In this document: positions 23,486-32,241 of the stretch, one piece after another | Layout of the letters: every line of letters begins with the position of its first letter | Numbering within the stretch: the first letter of the stretch is position 1 | Source of the DNA: Amycolatopsis acididurans | GTDB taxonomy: Bacteria > Actinomycetota > Actinomycetes > Mycobacteriales > Pseudonocardiaceae | Reading direction: 5' to 3' | Assembly: GCF_012328925.1 (NCBI RefSeq) | Contig: NZ_JAAXLS010000033.1 | Coordinates: 1 to 64,000 of the forward strand | Length of the DNA stretch: 64,000 nt | Program-made: the position numbers and the translations under genes | The notes under the pieces: generated by a model | What the model was told of the DNA's origin: nothing | Databases searched by the model: none | What the model saw: the letters and a program-made list of their open reading frames with translations, nothing else

Positions 23486-24507
23486 GCCTGTCCTGTGGTC
23501 GAAGCGCGCACCATCAATGTCGGCGGCAGGCGTTCGGACTCGACCTGTTCGCCGCGCATCAACGCGACGAGTTTGGTTAGCCCGCGGTAGCCCATCTCGT
23601 GCATGGGGGAGCGGATGGTGGTCAGCGGTACCGGCAGTTCCGCCGCCAGCGGCGTGTCGTTGAACCCGACGATCGCGATGTCATCGCCCACGATCAGCCC
23701 GTGGTCGCGCGCGGCACCGATCGCGCCGATCGCGGCGAAGTCGTTCACAGCGAAGATCGCGGACGGAGCTTTGCCTTGTGCCAGCAGGCATTCCGCGGCG
23801 GTGCGGCCGCCGGCCGCGTCGAAGCGGGACTCGACGATCCGCGTCGCCGGGATCTCGGCTCCCGCCTCTCGGTAGGTGTTCACGAACCCGGCGGTGCGGT
23901 CGATCCCGGTGCTCGCGTACGGCTCGCCCGCGATCACCGCGACGTCGCGATGGCCCAGCGACAGCAGGTGCTCGGCAGCGAGCCGCCCCCCGAGGTAGTC
24001 GTCGCAGGTGACCGACGGGTGCTCCCCCGCGCGCCGGCTGACCAGCACGAACGGCACGCCGCGCGCCGCGATCCCGGCGAGGAACTTCGCGTCGATGTAG
24101 GCGTCGCCGAAGATCAGCCCGTCGACGCGACGGCCGAGCACCATGTCCGTGCGCGCCCGCTGTACGTCCGGAACGTCGCGGGTGTTCGTGACGAACGTGG
24201 ACAACCCGTTCTCGGCCGCGGCCTCCTCGATGCCCTCGTAGATGGTGGCCAGCACGATGTCCGACAGCCGCGGCACGAGTACGCCCACCAAGTTGCTGCG
24301 CCGTGTGCGCAGGCTCGTCGCGTGCGGATTGGGCCGGTAGCCGAGTTCGTCGGCCAGTTTGCGGATGCGCTCGACGGTCGCGCCGGAGGCGGCGCGCACG
24401 CTCTCGTCCGGTTTGGCGTGCAGGACCCGCGAGACGGTGGAAACACTGAGCCCGAGCCGGTCCGCGAGCGTGCGCAGCGTGACTGGTGATGAGTTCTGCG
24501 TGCCCAC
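23482..24507 (-). CDS. LacI-family transcriptional regulator
   Basis: A LacI repressor of 341 residues: N-terminal helix-turn-helix VTLRTLADRLGLSVSTVSRVLH (about residues 9-30), hinge LRTRRSNLVGVLVPRL, and a periplasmic-binding-like effector domain with AIFAVNDFAAIGAI and GFNDTPLAAELPVPLTTI. The GTG at 24507 lies 87 bases from two abutting palindromes in front of the divergent amidohydrolase operon, its evident target. The effector is probably a substrate or product of that operon, not a sugar, since no sugar genes are nearby (inference). Confidence 0.88.
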   Translation of the reverse strand: MGTQNSSPVTLRTLADRLGLSVSTVSRVLHAKPDESVRAASGATVERIRKLADELGYRPNPHATSLRTRRSNLVGVLVPRLSDIVLATIYEGIEEAAAENGLSTFVTNTRDVPDVQRARTDMVLGRRVDGLIFGDAYIDAKFLAGIAARGVPFVLVSRRAGEHPSVTCDDYLGGRLAAEHLLSLGHRDVAVIAGEPYASTGIDRTAGFVNTYREAGAEIPATRIVESRFDAAGGRTAAECLLAQGKAPSAIFAVNDFAAIGAIGAARDHGLIVGDDIAIVGFNDTPLAAELPVPLTTIRSPMHEMGYRGLTKLVALMRGEQVESERLPPTLMVRASTTGQA

Positions 24508-24594
24508 TTAGCCCGGCCCTCCGGCGGTTTGCCTGCTCGTTTCCGATCGTAACAGCGAGTTAATTGACTCCGGCGGTCTGTCATGTGCAGACTA

Positions 24595-24620
24595 CCCAAA
24601 CGTTTGGGCCAAACGATTGG
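24595..24620. promoter_or_regulatory. Tandem LacI-type operators
   Basis: CCCAAACGTTTGGG (24595-24608) is a perfect 14-bp palindrome with the CG centre typical of LacI-family operators. CCAAACGATTGG (24609-24620) follows without a gap. Their centres are 13 bp apart. They lie between the divergent LacI gene and the asparaginase-type gene, 41 bases before the GTG. Confidence 0.8.
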
Positions 24621-24661
24621 GTAGCGAAGAGTGACTCATAGATCACTCTAAGGAGGTTTTG

Positions 24662-25687
24662 GTGGGTAAGGTCGTCGTTCTGTCCACGGGCGGGACCATC
24701 GCCTCGCGTCACGACGCGCGAGGGGTGAACCTGGCCAGCGACAACGTGGGTGCGCTGCTGGAGCGCCTGCCGGTCGACGTGGCGGTACCGGTCGAGGGCA
24801 GGGACGTGCTGTGCGTCGGCAGCTACCTGCTCGCACCCGCGGACATGGCGGTGATCGCGCGGGAGGTCCGCGCGGCACTCGCCGACGACACGGTGCTCGG
24901 GGTCGTCGTCACGCACGGCACCGACACGATGGAGGAAACCGCGTTCCTGACCGAACTCGGGCACGACGATCCGCGCCCGGTCGTGTTCACCGGTGCCCAG
25001 CGCCCGGCCGACGCGCCGGACACCGACGGTCCGCGCAACCTCGCCGACGCGATCACGGTCGCGGCCGATCCGCGCTCCCGCGAGCGGGGCGTGCTGATCA
25101 CGTTCGACGGGGCCGTGTTCGGCGCGCGCGGCACCCGCAAGACGCAAACGCTCGCGGCGGCCGCGTTCGCCGCGCCGGACGCGGGCCCGCTCGGCCAGGT
25201 CCGCGAGGGCGTGCTCGCCTACACCGCGCTGCCGGTCCGGTTCCCGCCGGTCGAACCGGCCGAGCTCGGTGGCATCCGGGTCGACATCGTCGCGTTCTAC
25301 CCCGGCGCCGACGCCGCGGCACTCGATGCGGTCGTCGAGGCGGGTGCCACCGGTGTCGTGCTCGAGGCGACCGGCTCGGGCAACGCCAACCCCCGCATTC
25401 GCGACGCGGTCGCCCGGCTGAGCGCGGCCGGTGTCGTCATCGCACTGTCCACCCGTGTCCATTCCGGACCCGTCGCCGGGCTCTACGGCAACGGTGGCGG
25501 GGCGGACCTCATCGAGGCGGGCGCGATCCCCACCGGGATGCTGCGCCCGTCGCAAGCCCGGATCCTGCTGACCACCCTGCTGGCCCGCTACCGCGACCCG
25601 GTGCGCGTGGCCGAGGAGCTGGCACGGCGCACCGAAAACCCCTTCGGCGCCCGGATCCCCCTCTCGCTCAATGGAAGGAAGTACTGA
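24662..25687 (+). CDS. Asparaginase-family amidohydrolase
   Basis: A 341-residue protein with both catalytic triads of asparaginase/glutaminase enzymes: STGGTIAS with T12, and VVTHGTDTMEET with T87-D88. FTGAQRPADAPDTDGPRNL and GVVLEATGSGNAN also fit. It hydrolyses a side-chain amide such as asparagine or a dicarboxylic half-amide. No signal peptide is seen, so it is cytoplasmic. GTG at 24662 is preceded by AAGGAGG 5 bases upstream. It heads the LacI-controlled operon, followed after one base by a NodB-fold hydrolase, which argues for specialised amide or imide catabolism. Confidence 0.85.
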   Translation: MGKVVVLSTGGTIASRHDARGVNLASDNVGALLERLPVDVAVPVEGRDVLCVGSYLLAPADMAVIAREVRAALADDTVLGVVVTHGTDTMEETAFLTELGHDDPRPVVFTGAQRPADAPDTDGPRNLADAITVAADPRSRERGVLITFDGAVFGARGTRKTQTLAAAAFAAPDAGPLGQVREGVLAYTALPVRFPPVEPAELGGIRVDIVAFYPGADAAALDAVVEAGATGVVLEATGSGNANPRIRDAVARLSAAGVVIALSTRVHSGPVAGLYGNGGGADLIEAGAIPTGMLRPSQARILLTTLLARYRDPVRVAEELARRTENPFGARIPLSLNGRKY

Positions 25688-25688
25688 C

Positions 25689-26567
25689 GTGGCCAAGGAA
25701 ATTCGTGTCGCCTTCGGGGTCGACGTGGACGCCGTCGCCGGCTGGCTGGGCTCCTACGGCGGCGAGGACTCGCCGTGTGACATCTCGCGTGGCCTGTTCG
25801 CCGGCGAGGTCGGCGTACCGCGGCTGCTGAAACTGTTCGAGCGCAACGACGTGCGCACCACGTGGTTCATCCCGGGGCATTCGCTGGAGACCTTCCCCGA
25901 TCAGACCCGGATGGTCGTCGACGCCGGGCACGAGGTCGGCGCGCACGGCTACTCCCATGAGAACCCGATCGCGATGACCCGCGACCAGGAAAGCGCGATC
26001 CTCGACCGCAGCATCGAGCTGATCGAGAAGATCACCGGCAGCGCGCCGACCGGTTACGTCGCGCCGTGGTGGGAGTTCTCGCCGGTGACCAACGAACTCC
26101 TGCTCGAACGCGGCATCAAGTACGACCACTCCCTGATGCACAACGACTTCACACCCTACTACGTGCGCGTGGGCGACAGCTGGACGAAGATCGACTACGC
26201 GAAACCCGCCGACGAGTGGATGAAGCCGCTCGTACGTGGTGAGGAGACCGGACTGGTCGAGATCCCGGCGAACTGGTACCTCGACGACCTGCCTCCGCTG
26301 ATGTTCGTCAAGGCCAGCGCGAACAGCCACGGGTTCGTGAACCCGCGCGACCTCGAACAGTTGTGGCGTGACCAGTTCGACTGGGTGTACCAGGAAATGG
26401 ACTACGCCGCGTTCACCATGACGATTCACCCGGACGTCTCCGGCCGCCCGCAGACCTTGCTCATGCTGCAGCGGCTCATCGACCACATCAACTGCCACGA
26501 CGGCGTGCGGTGGTCCACTTTCGACGAGATCGCCGACGACTTCCTCGCGCGTTTCCCACGCTCCTGA
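25689..26567 (+). CDS. NodB-fold hydrolase (polysaccharide deacetylase/cyclic imidase-like)
   Basis: A 292-residue polysaccharide-deacetylase-superfamily protein. The metal-binding residues are visible as FGVDVDA (D12/D14) and HGYSHENP (H86/H90), with YVAPWWEFSP as motif 3. There is no signal peptide or membrane anchor, unlike cell-wall deacetylases. The compact cytoplasmic form with VDVDA and HGYSHENP resembles the PgdA/allantoinase-like group that includes cyclic imidases. Next to an asparaginase-type half-amide hydrolase, ring-opening of a cyclic imide is an attractive guess. Annotation by name alone as a deacetylase would be misleading. Confidence 0.75.
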   Translation: MAKEIRVAFGVDVDAVAGWLGSYGGEDSPCDISRGLFAGEVGVPRLLKLFERNDVRTTWFIPGHSLETFPDQTRMVVDAGHEVGAHGYSHENPIAMTRDQESAILDRSIELIEKITGSAPTGYVAPWWEFSPVTNELLLERGIKYDHSLMHNDFTPYYVRVGDSWTKIDYAKPADEWMKPLVRGEETGLVEIPANWYLDDLPPLMFVKASANSHGFVNPRDLEQLWRDQFDWVYQEMDYAAFTMTIHPDVSGRPQTLLMLQRLIDHINCHDGVRWSTFDEIADDFLARFPRS

Positions 26568-26635
26568 AACGCCCCGCTCGCCGGCTCGCCACCGCCCTCA
26601 ACGGACGCGCTTCGCGCGGCAGAAAGGTCCCGCCC

Positions 26636-27955
26636 ATGTCCACCACGGTCCCCACCGGTATGCGCAAGTTCGAGCGGATCGGCGTCAAGGCCACCCGCAA
26701 GGCGACGATCATCGCGTTCTTCGCGTGGCTGTTCGCCGTCTACGACTACATCCTGTTCGGCACGCTGCTGCCGCGGATCGCCGACCAGTTCGGCTGGACC
26801 GAGGCGACGGCGTCGCTGGTGTCCACTTTGGTCTCCGTCGGCACCGCGATCGTCGCGCTGGCCGTCGGGCCCGTCGTGGACCGGATCGGCCGCCGCCGCG
26901 GCATGATCCTCACGGTTTCGGGCACGGCGGTCGCGTCGGCGCTCTCGGCCGCGACGCCGGGCGCCGGATATCTCGTCGGCGTCCGCGCCTTCGGCGGGCT
27001 CGGGCTGTCCGAGCAGGCCGTCAACGCGACCTATCTCAACGAGATCTACGCGGTCACCGAGGACGAGAAGATCAAGAAGCACCGCGGGCTCGTGTACAGC
27101 CTCGTGCAGGGCGGCTGGCCGCTGGGCGTGCTGGTGGCCTCGGCGTTCGTCGCGATCTTCCTGCCGCTGGTCGGCTGGCGGGGCTGCTTCCTGCTGGCCG
27201 TGTTTCCCGCGGTCGTGATCGCGCTCGCCCGCCGCGGCCTCAAGGAAAGCCCGCAGTTCGCACTCGAGAAGCGCCTGCGCGCGCTACGTAAGGAGGGCAA
27301 GGCGGCCGAGGCGAGCACGCTGGCGCGCGAGTACGGCGTGAGCGACGAGCCGTCGGCGCCGCTCGCCGCGATCTTCAAGGGCGGCGCGCTGCGCAACACG
27401 CTCGTGCTCGGTTTCGCGTGGCTGGTCAACTGGTTCGGCATCCAGGTGTTCAGCGTGCTCGGCACGACCGTGCTCACCGAAGGCAAGGGCGTCAGCTTCA
27501 CCGGCTCGCTGGTCATGCTCATCGTGATCAACGCGATCGGCTACCTCGGCTACGTGTTCCACGGCTGGATCGGCGACCGCTTCGGCCGCCGGAACGTGAT
27601 CGCGGTGGGCTGGCTGATCTCGGGCGTGCTGTTCGCGCTGACGCTGACCGTGGCCAGCGGTACGTTCGCGGTGGTGACGCTGTACTCGTTCGGGATGTTC
27701 TTCCTGATCGGCCCGTACGCGGCGCTGCTGTTCTACATGGGCGAGTGCTACGACACGCGGTGTCGTGCCACCGGCACGGCGTTCCTCAACGCGCTGTCCC
27801 AGCCGGGCGCGATCCTCGCGGGCGTCATCACCACGGCGATGCTCGCCTCGGGCGCGACCTGGAACTCGGCGGCGCTGATCGTCGGTGCGGTCGGCACGTT
27901 CGTGTCCGGCCTCGTCATGTTCGCCGCCCGTCGCGTGAAGACCCTGGAGGCGTGA
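26636..27955 (+). CDS. MFS transporter
   Basis: A 439-residue major facilitator with twelve predicted helices. The first helix FFAWLFAVYDYILFGTLLPRIADQF carries an acidic D-Y pair, the 2-3 loop is GPVVDRIGRRRG, and the second-half loop is GWIGDRFGRRNV. A cytoplasmic central loop separates the halves (about residues 190-235). It probably imports the substrate of the amidohydrolase operon. The ATG at 26636 is preceded by AGAAAGG and lies 68 bases after the deacetylase-like gene; its stop overlaps the first SDR start (TGATG). Confidence 0.84.
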   Translation: MSTTVPTGMRKFERIGVKATRKATIIAFFAWLFAVYDYILFGTLLPRIADQFGWTEATASLVSTLVSVGTAIVALAVGPVVDRIGRRRGMILTVSGTAVASALSAATPGAGYLVGVRAFGGLGLSEQAVNATYLNEIYAVTEDEKIKKHRGLVYSLVQGGWPLGVLVASAFVAIFLPLVGWRGCFLLAVFPAVVIALARRGLKESPQFALEKRLRALRKEGKAAEASTLAREYGVSDEPSAPLAAIFKGGALRNTLVLGFAWLVNWFGIQVFSVLGTTVLTEGKGVSFTGSLVMLIVINAIGYLGYVFHGWIGDRFGRRNVIAVGWLISGVLFALTLTVASGTFAVVTLYSFGMFFLIGPYAALLFYMGECYDTRCRATGTAFLNALSQPGAILAGVITTAMLASGATWNSAALIVGAVGTFVSGLVMFAARRVKTLEA

Positions 27956-28710
27956 TGGAGGTCGCGATCATCAGCGGTGCCGCGAGCGGCATCGGCCGGG
28001 CGCTGGCGGTGTCCTACGCCGAGCGCGGGATCCGTTCGGTGGTGGGCACTTTTCCCGGTGACCCGCACGATCCCTACGAGACGGCCGCCGCGGTCAAGGC
28101 CGTCGGTGGCGACTGTGTCGTGCACGAGGTCGATGTGCGCGAGTCGTCCCAAGTGGACTCCTTCGCCCAGCGGGCACTGGACGAGTGGGGCCGCCTGGAC
28201 ATCGCGGTCGCCAACGCGGGCGTGCTCCGCAAGGCGGCACTGTCCGAACTGGACGACGCCGCCTGGGACGACCTGCTGCAGGTCGATCTGACCGGTGTGC
28301 TGCGGGTTCTGCGTGCGGCGTCGGGGCGGATGAGCGGACCGGGTGCGATGGTGGCGGTGTCCTCGATCGCGGGCGGGGTGTACGGCTGGGGCGAGCACGC
28401 GCACTACGGTGCGGCCAAGGCCGGCGTGTTCGGGCTCGTGCGCAGCGTCGCGGTGGAACTCGCACCGCGCGGCATCCGGGTCAACACCGTCGTGCCGGGC
28501 TACGTCGTGACGCCGCAGTCGCTCGACCCGGTCAACTCGCTCGGCCCGGACGGGCTGGAACGGGCGGGCCAGGACATTCCGCTCGGCCGCTGCGCCCGCC
28601 CCGAGGAGATCGCCGCGGTGATCCGGTTCCTGACCTCGGCGGAGGCTTCGTACCTGACGGGGCAGTCGATCGTCGTCGACGGCGGGCTCACCGTCCGGAT
28701 GCCCGCGTAA
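27955..28710 (+). CDS. Classical SDR oxidoreductase
   Basis: A classical SDR of 251 residues: SGAASGIG, ANAGVL, VSSIAGG (catalytic serine), YGAAK, and YLTGQSIVVDGG. It starts on the MFS stop codon (TGATG), so it is translationally coupled. In the LacI-controlled operon it probably oxidises a hydroxyl group on the deamidated product or a related intermediate. Which of the two consecutive SDRs acts first is unknown. Confidence 0.84.
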   Translation: MEVAIISGAASGIGRALAVSYAERGIRSVVGTFPGDPHDPYETAAAVKAVGGDCVVHEVDVRESSQVDSFAQRALDEWGRLDIAVANAGVLRKAALSELDDAAWDDLLQVDLTGVLRVLRAASGRMSGPGAMVAVSSIAGGVYGWGEHAHYGAAKAGVFGLVRSVAVELAPRGIRVNTVVPGYVVTPQSLDPVNSLGPDGLERAGQDIPLGRCARPEEIAAVIRFLTSAEASYLTGQSIVVDGGLTVRMPA

Positions 28711-28720
28711 GGAGAACGCG

Positions 28721-29431
28721 TTGTCGTCACTGGAAAACCGGACCGCCCTCGTCGTCGGCGGTGCGAGCGGCATCGGGCACGCCATCGCCGCCGCGTACGT
28801 CAAGGAAGGCGCGCGGGTGGTGGTGGCGGACCGGGCAGAGGCTGCGGGCTTCGACTCGGTCCGCGTCGACGTCGCCGACGAGTCCTCGGTGACCGCCGCC
28901 GTCGCGGTGGCCACCGCGACGCTCGGCGCGATCGACATCCTGGTCAACTCGGCGGGCATCCTGACCGAGGCGCCACTGATCGAGATGGACCTCGGCACGT
29001 GGTCGCGGACGCTGGCGGTGGACCTGACCGGGGTGTTCCTGTGCTGCCGCCATGTCGTGCCGGGCATGGTGGAGCGCCGGAGCGGCCGCGTCATCAACAT
29101 CGCGTCGCAGCTGGGCATCAAGGGTGGGAAAGCGCTTTCGCACTACTCCGCCGCGAAAGCGGGTGTGATCGGGCTGACCAAATCGCTCGCGCTCGAGGTC
29201 GCCGAGCACGGTGTGCTGGTCAACGCGATCGCGCCCGGGCCCATCGAGACGCCGATGGTCGAGGGCATCACCGAGGACTGGAAGAAGGCCAAGCGTGCCG
29301 AACTGCCGCTGGGACGGTTCGGCCGCGCGGAGGAGGTCGCCCCGACGGCGGTCCTGCTGGCCAGCGACCCCGGCGGGAACCTCTTCGTCGGCCAGACGCT
29401 GGGCCCCAACTCCGGCGACGTGATGCCCTGA
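28721..29431 (+). CDS. Classical SDR oxidoreductase
   Basis: A 236-residue SDR with GGASGIG, NSAGIL, NIASQLGI (serine), YSAAK and FVGQTLGPNSGD in place of the usual DGG ending. The start is TTG at 28721 with AAGGAGA about seven bases upstream, just after the previous SDR stop. It is the last gene of the LacI-linked operon. The final glycine-rich segment differs from ordinary fatty-acid SDRs and resembles 3-oxoacyl reductase-like proteins in amino-acid or sugar catabolism. Confidence 0.82.
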   Translation: MSSLENRTALVVGGASGIGHAIAAAYVKEGARVVVADRAEAAGFDSVRVDVADESSVTAAVAVATATLGAIDILVNSAGILTEAPLIEMDLGTWSRTLAVDLTGVFLCCRHVVPGMVERRSGRVINIASQLGIKGGKALSHYSAAKAGVIGLTKSLALEVAEHGVLVNAIAPGPIETPMVEGITEDWKKAKRAELPLGRFGRAEEVAPTAVLLASDPGGNLFVGQTLGPNSGDVMP

Positions 29432-29439
29432 TGCCCCGC

Positions 29440-29527
29440 GAGTCGGGCGTTCCACGTGCGCGAGTCGCCGGTTCCGCGCGGCCGAGTCGGGCGTTGTGGG
29501 TGGGCGAGTTCGGGGTTGGTTGCGGTG
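29440..29527. repeat. 22-bp tandem extragenic repeat (about four units)
   Basis: Units beginning GAGT start at 29440, 29462, 29484 and 29506. The first three are exactly 22 bases long and share GAGTCGGGCGTT followed by a variable GC-rich tail ending GC. The fourth is degenerate. Period 22 is not a multiple of three, and the frames crossing it have no family features, so it is extragenic. The stretch on to 29729 is G/T-rich low-complexity sequence with no recognised gene. Confidence 0.65.
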
Positions 29528-29729
29528 GGCGGCGTGCGTCGGTGTGTCCGGGGTCGGGGTCAGTGCGCGGTGGGCGATTCGCGTCGGGGTGTTCCGTGTT
29601 CGGCCCAGCGCATGGTGGGCGGTCGGTGCCGAGGCGCCTGGTGTCGGTGTCGGCATGTGTGGTGTCGGGGTCGGCACGCGGGTCAGCTGCACCGCCCGGC
29701 GAGCCGGCCGACGGCAACGAGGCCGTCTG

Positions 29730-30335
29730 ATGTGCGGGGCGTGCGGGGAACGGAGCGTGGCGGACTGGGCGCGCCCCTTCCTCGCGAGCCTGCCCGCCCG
29801 GAACGCGGTCGCGACCGCGGTGAAACCGTTCGCACGACCGGGTTTGCGGGTGAACGTCCACGGGGGAGGCTGGCTGGTCACGGCACCGACCGGCCGCACC
29901 TTCGCTTGCGACGGTCTCACCGAACTCGCCGCCGCCGCCCGGCCCTGGCTGGCCGAGCCCGGGGAGTTCGTGCCGCGCGGCTCCGGAACCGTGAGGGTGC
30001 CGGAGCCCGACGCCCGGCGCGGCGTGCGGATACGGATCGATCCGAACGTGCCCAAGCGATGGCTCGGCGACGAGGTCGTGGTGCCCGACGCCGATACGGC
30101 GCGCCGCGTGTACGAGCAGCTCAGCCGCCCACCGTGGTCGCTGCGCCACTACCTCGCGCCGTCCGGCCCGGCTCAGCTGTCCGTGCCGGAACCGGGCTCG
30201 GCGGCGGATCTGCTGGTGTGGCTGCAACTCGCCCGGCCCAGCGCCCTCACCGCGCGCTGCCCGCTCGACGCCACGTGGCACCTGGACGTCGAGATCCGCG
30301 ACGGTCACGTCGTGCGGGCGTGCGCCTGCAGGTAA
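29730..30335 (+). CDS. Conserved hypothetical protein with N-terminal CxxC
   Basis: A 201-residue protein starting MCGACGERSVADWARP, with a CxxC that could bind zinc and a second cysteine pair at the extreme C-terminus (RACACR). It has no signal peptide or membrane segment. The body alternates short hydrophobic strands and Pro/Arg-rich loops, and no known domain is evident. Its last 31 bases overlap the end of the convergent sulfotransferase gene. The start is chosen because it restores a compact protein after the low-complexity repeat; the family is unknown. Confidence 0.55.
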   Translation: MCGACGERSVADWARPFLASLPARNAVATAVKPFARPGLRVNVHGGGWLVTAPTGRTFACDGLTELAAAARPWLAEPGEFVPRGSGTVRVPEPDARRGVRIRIDPNVPKRWLGDEVVVPDADTARRVYEQLSRPPWSLRHYLAPSGPAQLSVPEPGSAADLLVWLQLARPSALTARCPLDATWHLDVEIRDGHVVRACACR

Positions 30336-31468
30336 CGCGCGAACCGCTCGTCGACCGCCTGCGCGGTGAGCCCGAAGTCCTCCAGCGTGTAGCGGTGCGA
30401 CGGGCGGGCCGCGCCGGACGTGCTCTGCGCGTGCAGTGAGGTCATCGCCGTACGGGCCTCGTCCGAGAGCGGCATCCCGAAGTGCCGGTACACCGACTCG
30501 ACCGTGCCGATCGGGTCGGCGACGAAGTCCTCGTAGTACACGTCGCAGAACTGCGCCTGGTCGTAGCGGGCGCGCGCGTCGAGGAACGTCTCGGCGCCGC
30601 GTGCCCACAGCTCCAGCTGATCCTGCCCGACGACGGAGCCGCGGAACACCGTCGACCAGTCCGCCGAGGCCTGCGCGTTGAGGCTGCACACCGACGCGGT
30701 GATCGTGCGCGGCGCGCGATGCGTCTGGATCACCAGCGCGTCCGGGTACACCGCGAGCAGCGCGTCGAGGGCGAAGAGGTGACTCGGGTTCTTCAGCACC
30801 CATCGCTTGTCCTTGTCCGGCAGGCCGATGAGCTGCAGGTTCCGCCGGTGCCGGCGGTACGCGCCGGTCCAGTCCTGGCGCGCCAGCCAGTCCGAGTACG
30901 CCGGCAGGTGCGCGAGGCACTCGTAGGACACCGACATCGCCGACTGCCGCAGCAGCTGCCAGCATTCCTCGACCTGCTCGGCCGAGGAATGGTGCACGCC
31001 CATGAACTCGGGATTCTCGATGTGGTGCTGCTCGTATCCGGCCTGGATCCGCTGGAACACCGGGTTGTCCGCCCACGTCTCGCGCGGCGGACGCGGCTGC
31101 GGGACCTCGGTGAGCCACACCTCCAGGCCCTGATGCGCCGGGTCGGCGGCCAGCAGCCGGTGCAGGGCCGTCGTGCCCGTCCTCGGCAGGCCGGTCACGA
31201 ACACCGGCCGCTCGATCGGCACGTCGGCGTGCTCGGGGAAGCTCTTCCACGCCGTCTCGCTCAGCAGCCGCGCCACGAGCGCACCCCGCAGGAACGCGCG
31301 TTTGACCTTGCGGCCGAACGGCGTCAGTCCGGCGTCGCGTTGGTAGGACTCCAGCAGCACCGCCAGGCCCTCGCGGTAGTCGTCGTCACCGAAGTCGTCC
31401 AGCCCGGTGAACCTGGTCGCGGAGGCGTGCAGATCCTCCACCGTGCCAACGTTTTCCCGCTCGCTCAT
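30305..31468 (-). CDS. PAPS-dependent sulfotransferase family protein
   Basis: A 387-residue protein of the sulfotransferase family. The phosphosulfate-binding loop is TGLPRTGTT (about residues 92-100), with arginine where many members have lysine. Later VLKNPSHLFALDALLAVYP and THRAPRTI supply the 3'-phosphate-binding region. It would transfer sulfate from PAPS to a hydroxyl of a lipid or steroid-like acceptor. It is last in a four-gene leftward operon (ATGA overlap with the SDR) facing cysD-cysNC, which make PAPS. The gene order resembles Mycobacterium tuberculosis Rv3529c-Rv3531c as recalled, a KstR-linked locus. Confidence 0.8.
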   Translation of the reverse strand: MSERENVGTVEDLHASATRFTGLDDFGDDDYREGLAVLLESYQRDAGLTPFGRKVKRAFLRGALVARLLSETAWKSFPEHADVPIERPVFVTGLPRTGTTALHRLLAADPAHQGLEVWLTEVPQPRPPRETWADNPVFQRIQAGYEQHHIENPEFMGVHHSSAEQVEECWQLLRQSAMSVSYECLAHLPAYSDWLARQDWTGAYRRHRRNLQLIGLPDKDKRWVLKNPSHLFALDALLAVYPDALVIQTHRAPRTITASVCSLNAQASADWSTVFRGSVVGQDQLELWARGAETFLDARARYDQAQFCDVYYEDFVADPIGTVESVYRHFGMPLSDEARTAMTSLHAQSTSGAARPSHRYTLEDFGLTAQAVDERFARYLQAHARTT

Positions 31469-32241
31469 ACGTGGTACTCCCCGCCGTTGACGTCGAGGCA
31501 CTGCCCGGTGATCGCGCGCGCCATGTCGGAGGCGAGGAACACCGCGGCGTCGGCGATCTCGTCCGGTTCGGGCAGCTTGCGCAGGTCGATCGTGGCCGCG
31601 GTCTCGGCGTACACCTCTTCCGGCGTCACGCCGCGTTCCTTGGCCAGGTACGCGAAGTAGAACTTGAGATTGTCGGCCCAGATGTAGCCCGGTGCGACCG
31701 AATTGACCCGGATCCCGCGCGGCCCGATCTCGGTGGCGAGGCTCTGGGCGAGCGCGAGCAGGCTCGATTTCGCCATCTTGTACGGCCCGAACAGGCGCCG
31801 CGAATGCCGCAGCACCGCTGAATTGATCATCACGACGGAGCCACGCGTCTTTTCCAGCGACGGCACGAACAACCTGCTCAGCCGCAGCGCGGCGAGCACG
31901 TTCGTCTCGAACGCCGCGCGCACCGCGTCCAGGTCGACGTCCACCAGATCGGTCATCGGCGGCATCGCGAACGCGTTGTTCACCACCGCGTCCACCCGGC
32001 CGAAAGCGTCCAGAGTGGACTCCACGAGCCGCTGCGCCGCGGCGTCGTCGTTGATGTCGGTGGGCACCACGACCGCGCGCCGGCCCAGTTCGGCGATTTC
32101 CTTGGCCACCGCGGTCAGCCGCGATTCGGTGCGCGCGGCGAGCACCACGTCCGCGCCCGCGTGCGCGCTGCGCACCGCGAGCGCGCGGCCCAGCCCGGGC
32201 CCGATGCCGGATACCACGACCACCTTGTCGCGCAACAACAT
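31465..32241 (-). CDS. SDR oxidoreductase (Rv3530c-like)
   Basis: A 258-residue SDR with SGIGPGLG in place of TGxxxGIG, NNAFAM where NNAG is usual, MINSAVLRHS (serine) and YKMAK with intact tyrosine and lysine, ending ITGQCLDVNGGEYHV. The GPGLG loop marks a subgroup of actinobacterial lipid/steroid SDRs. It sits between the DUF1214 and sulfotransferase genes with stop/start overlaps on both sides, so the three act in one transcript. It may set the oxidation state of the hydroxyl that is then sulfated (inference). Confidence 0.8.
   Translation of the reverse strand: MLLRDKVVVVSGIGPGLGRALAVRSAHAGADVVLAARTESRLTAVAKEIAELGRRAVVVPTDINDDAAAQRLVESTLDAFGRVDAVVNNAFAMPPMTDLVDVDLDAVRAAFETNVLAALRLSRLFVPSLEKTRGSVVMINSAVLRHSRRLFGPYKMAKSSLLALAQSLATEIGPRGIRVNSVAPGYIWADNLKFYFAYLAKERGVTPEEVYAETAATIDLRKLPEPDEIADAAVFLASDMARAITGQCLDVNGGEYHV

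Noticed and set aside
25689..26567. Calling the NodB-fold protein a chitin or peptidoglycan deacetylase
   Set aside because: It has no signal peptide or anchor and sits in a cytoplasmic amidohydrolase operon.
29432..29729. Overlapping open frames across the G/T-rich stretch
   Set aside because: They translate the 22-bp repeat and low-complexity sequence; the period is not a multiple of three.
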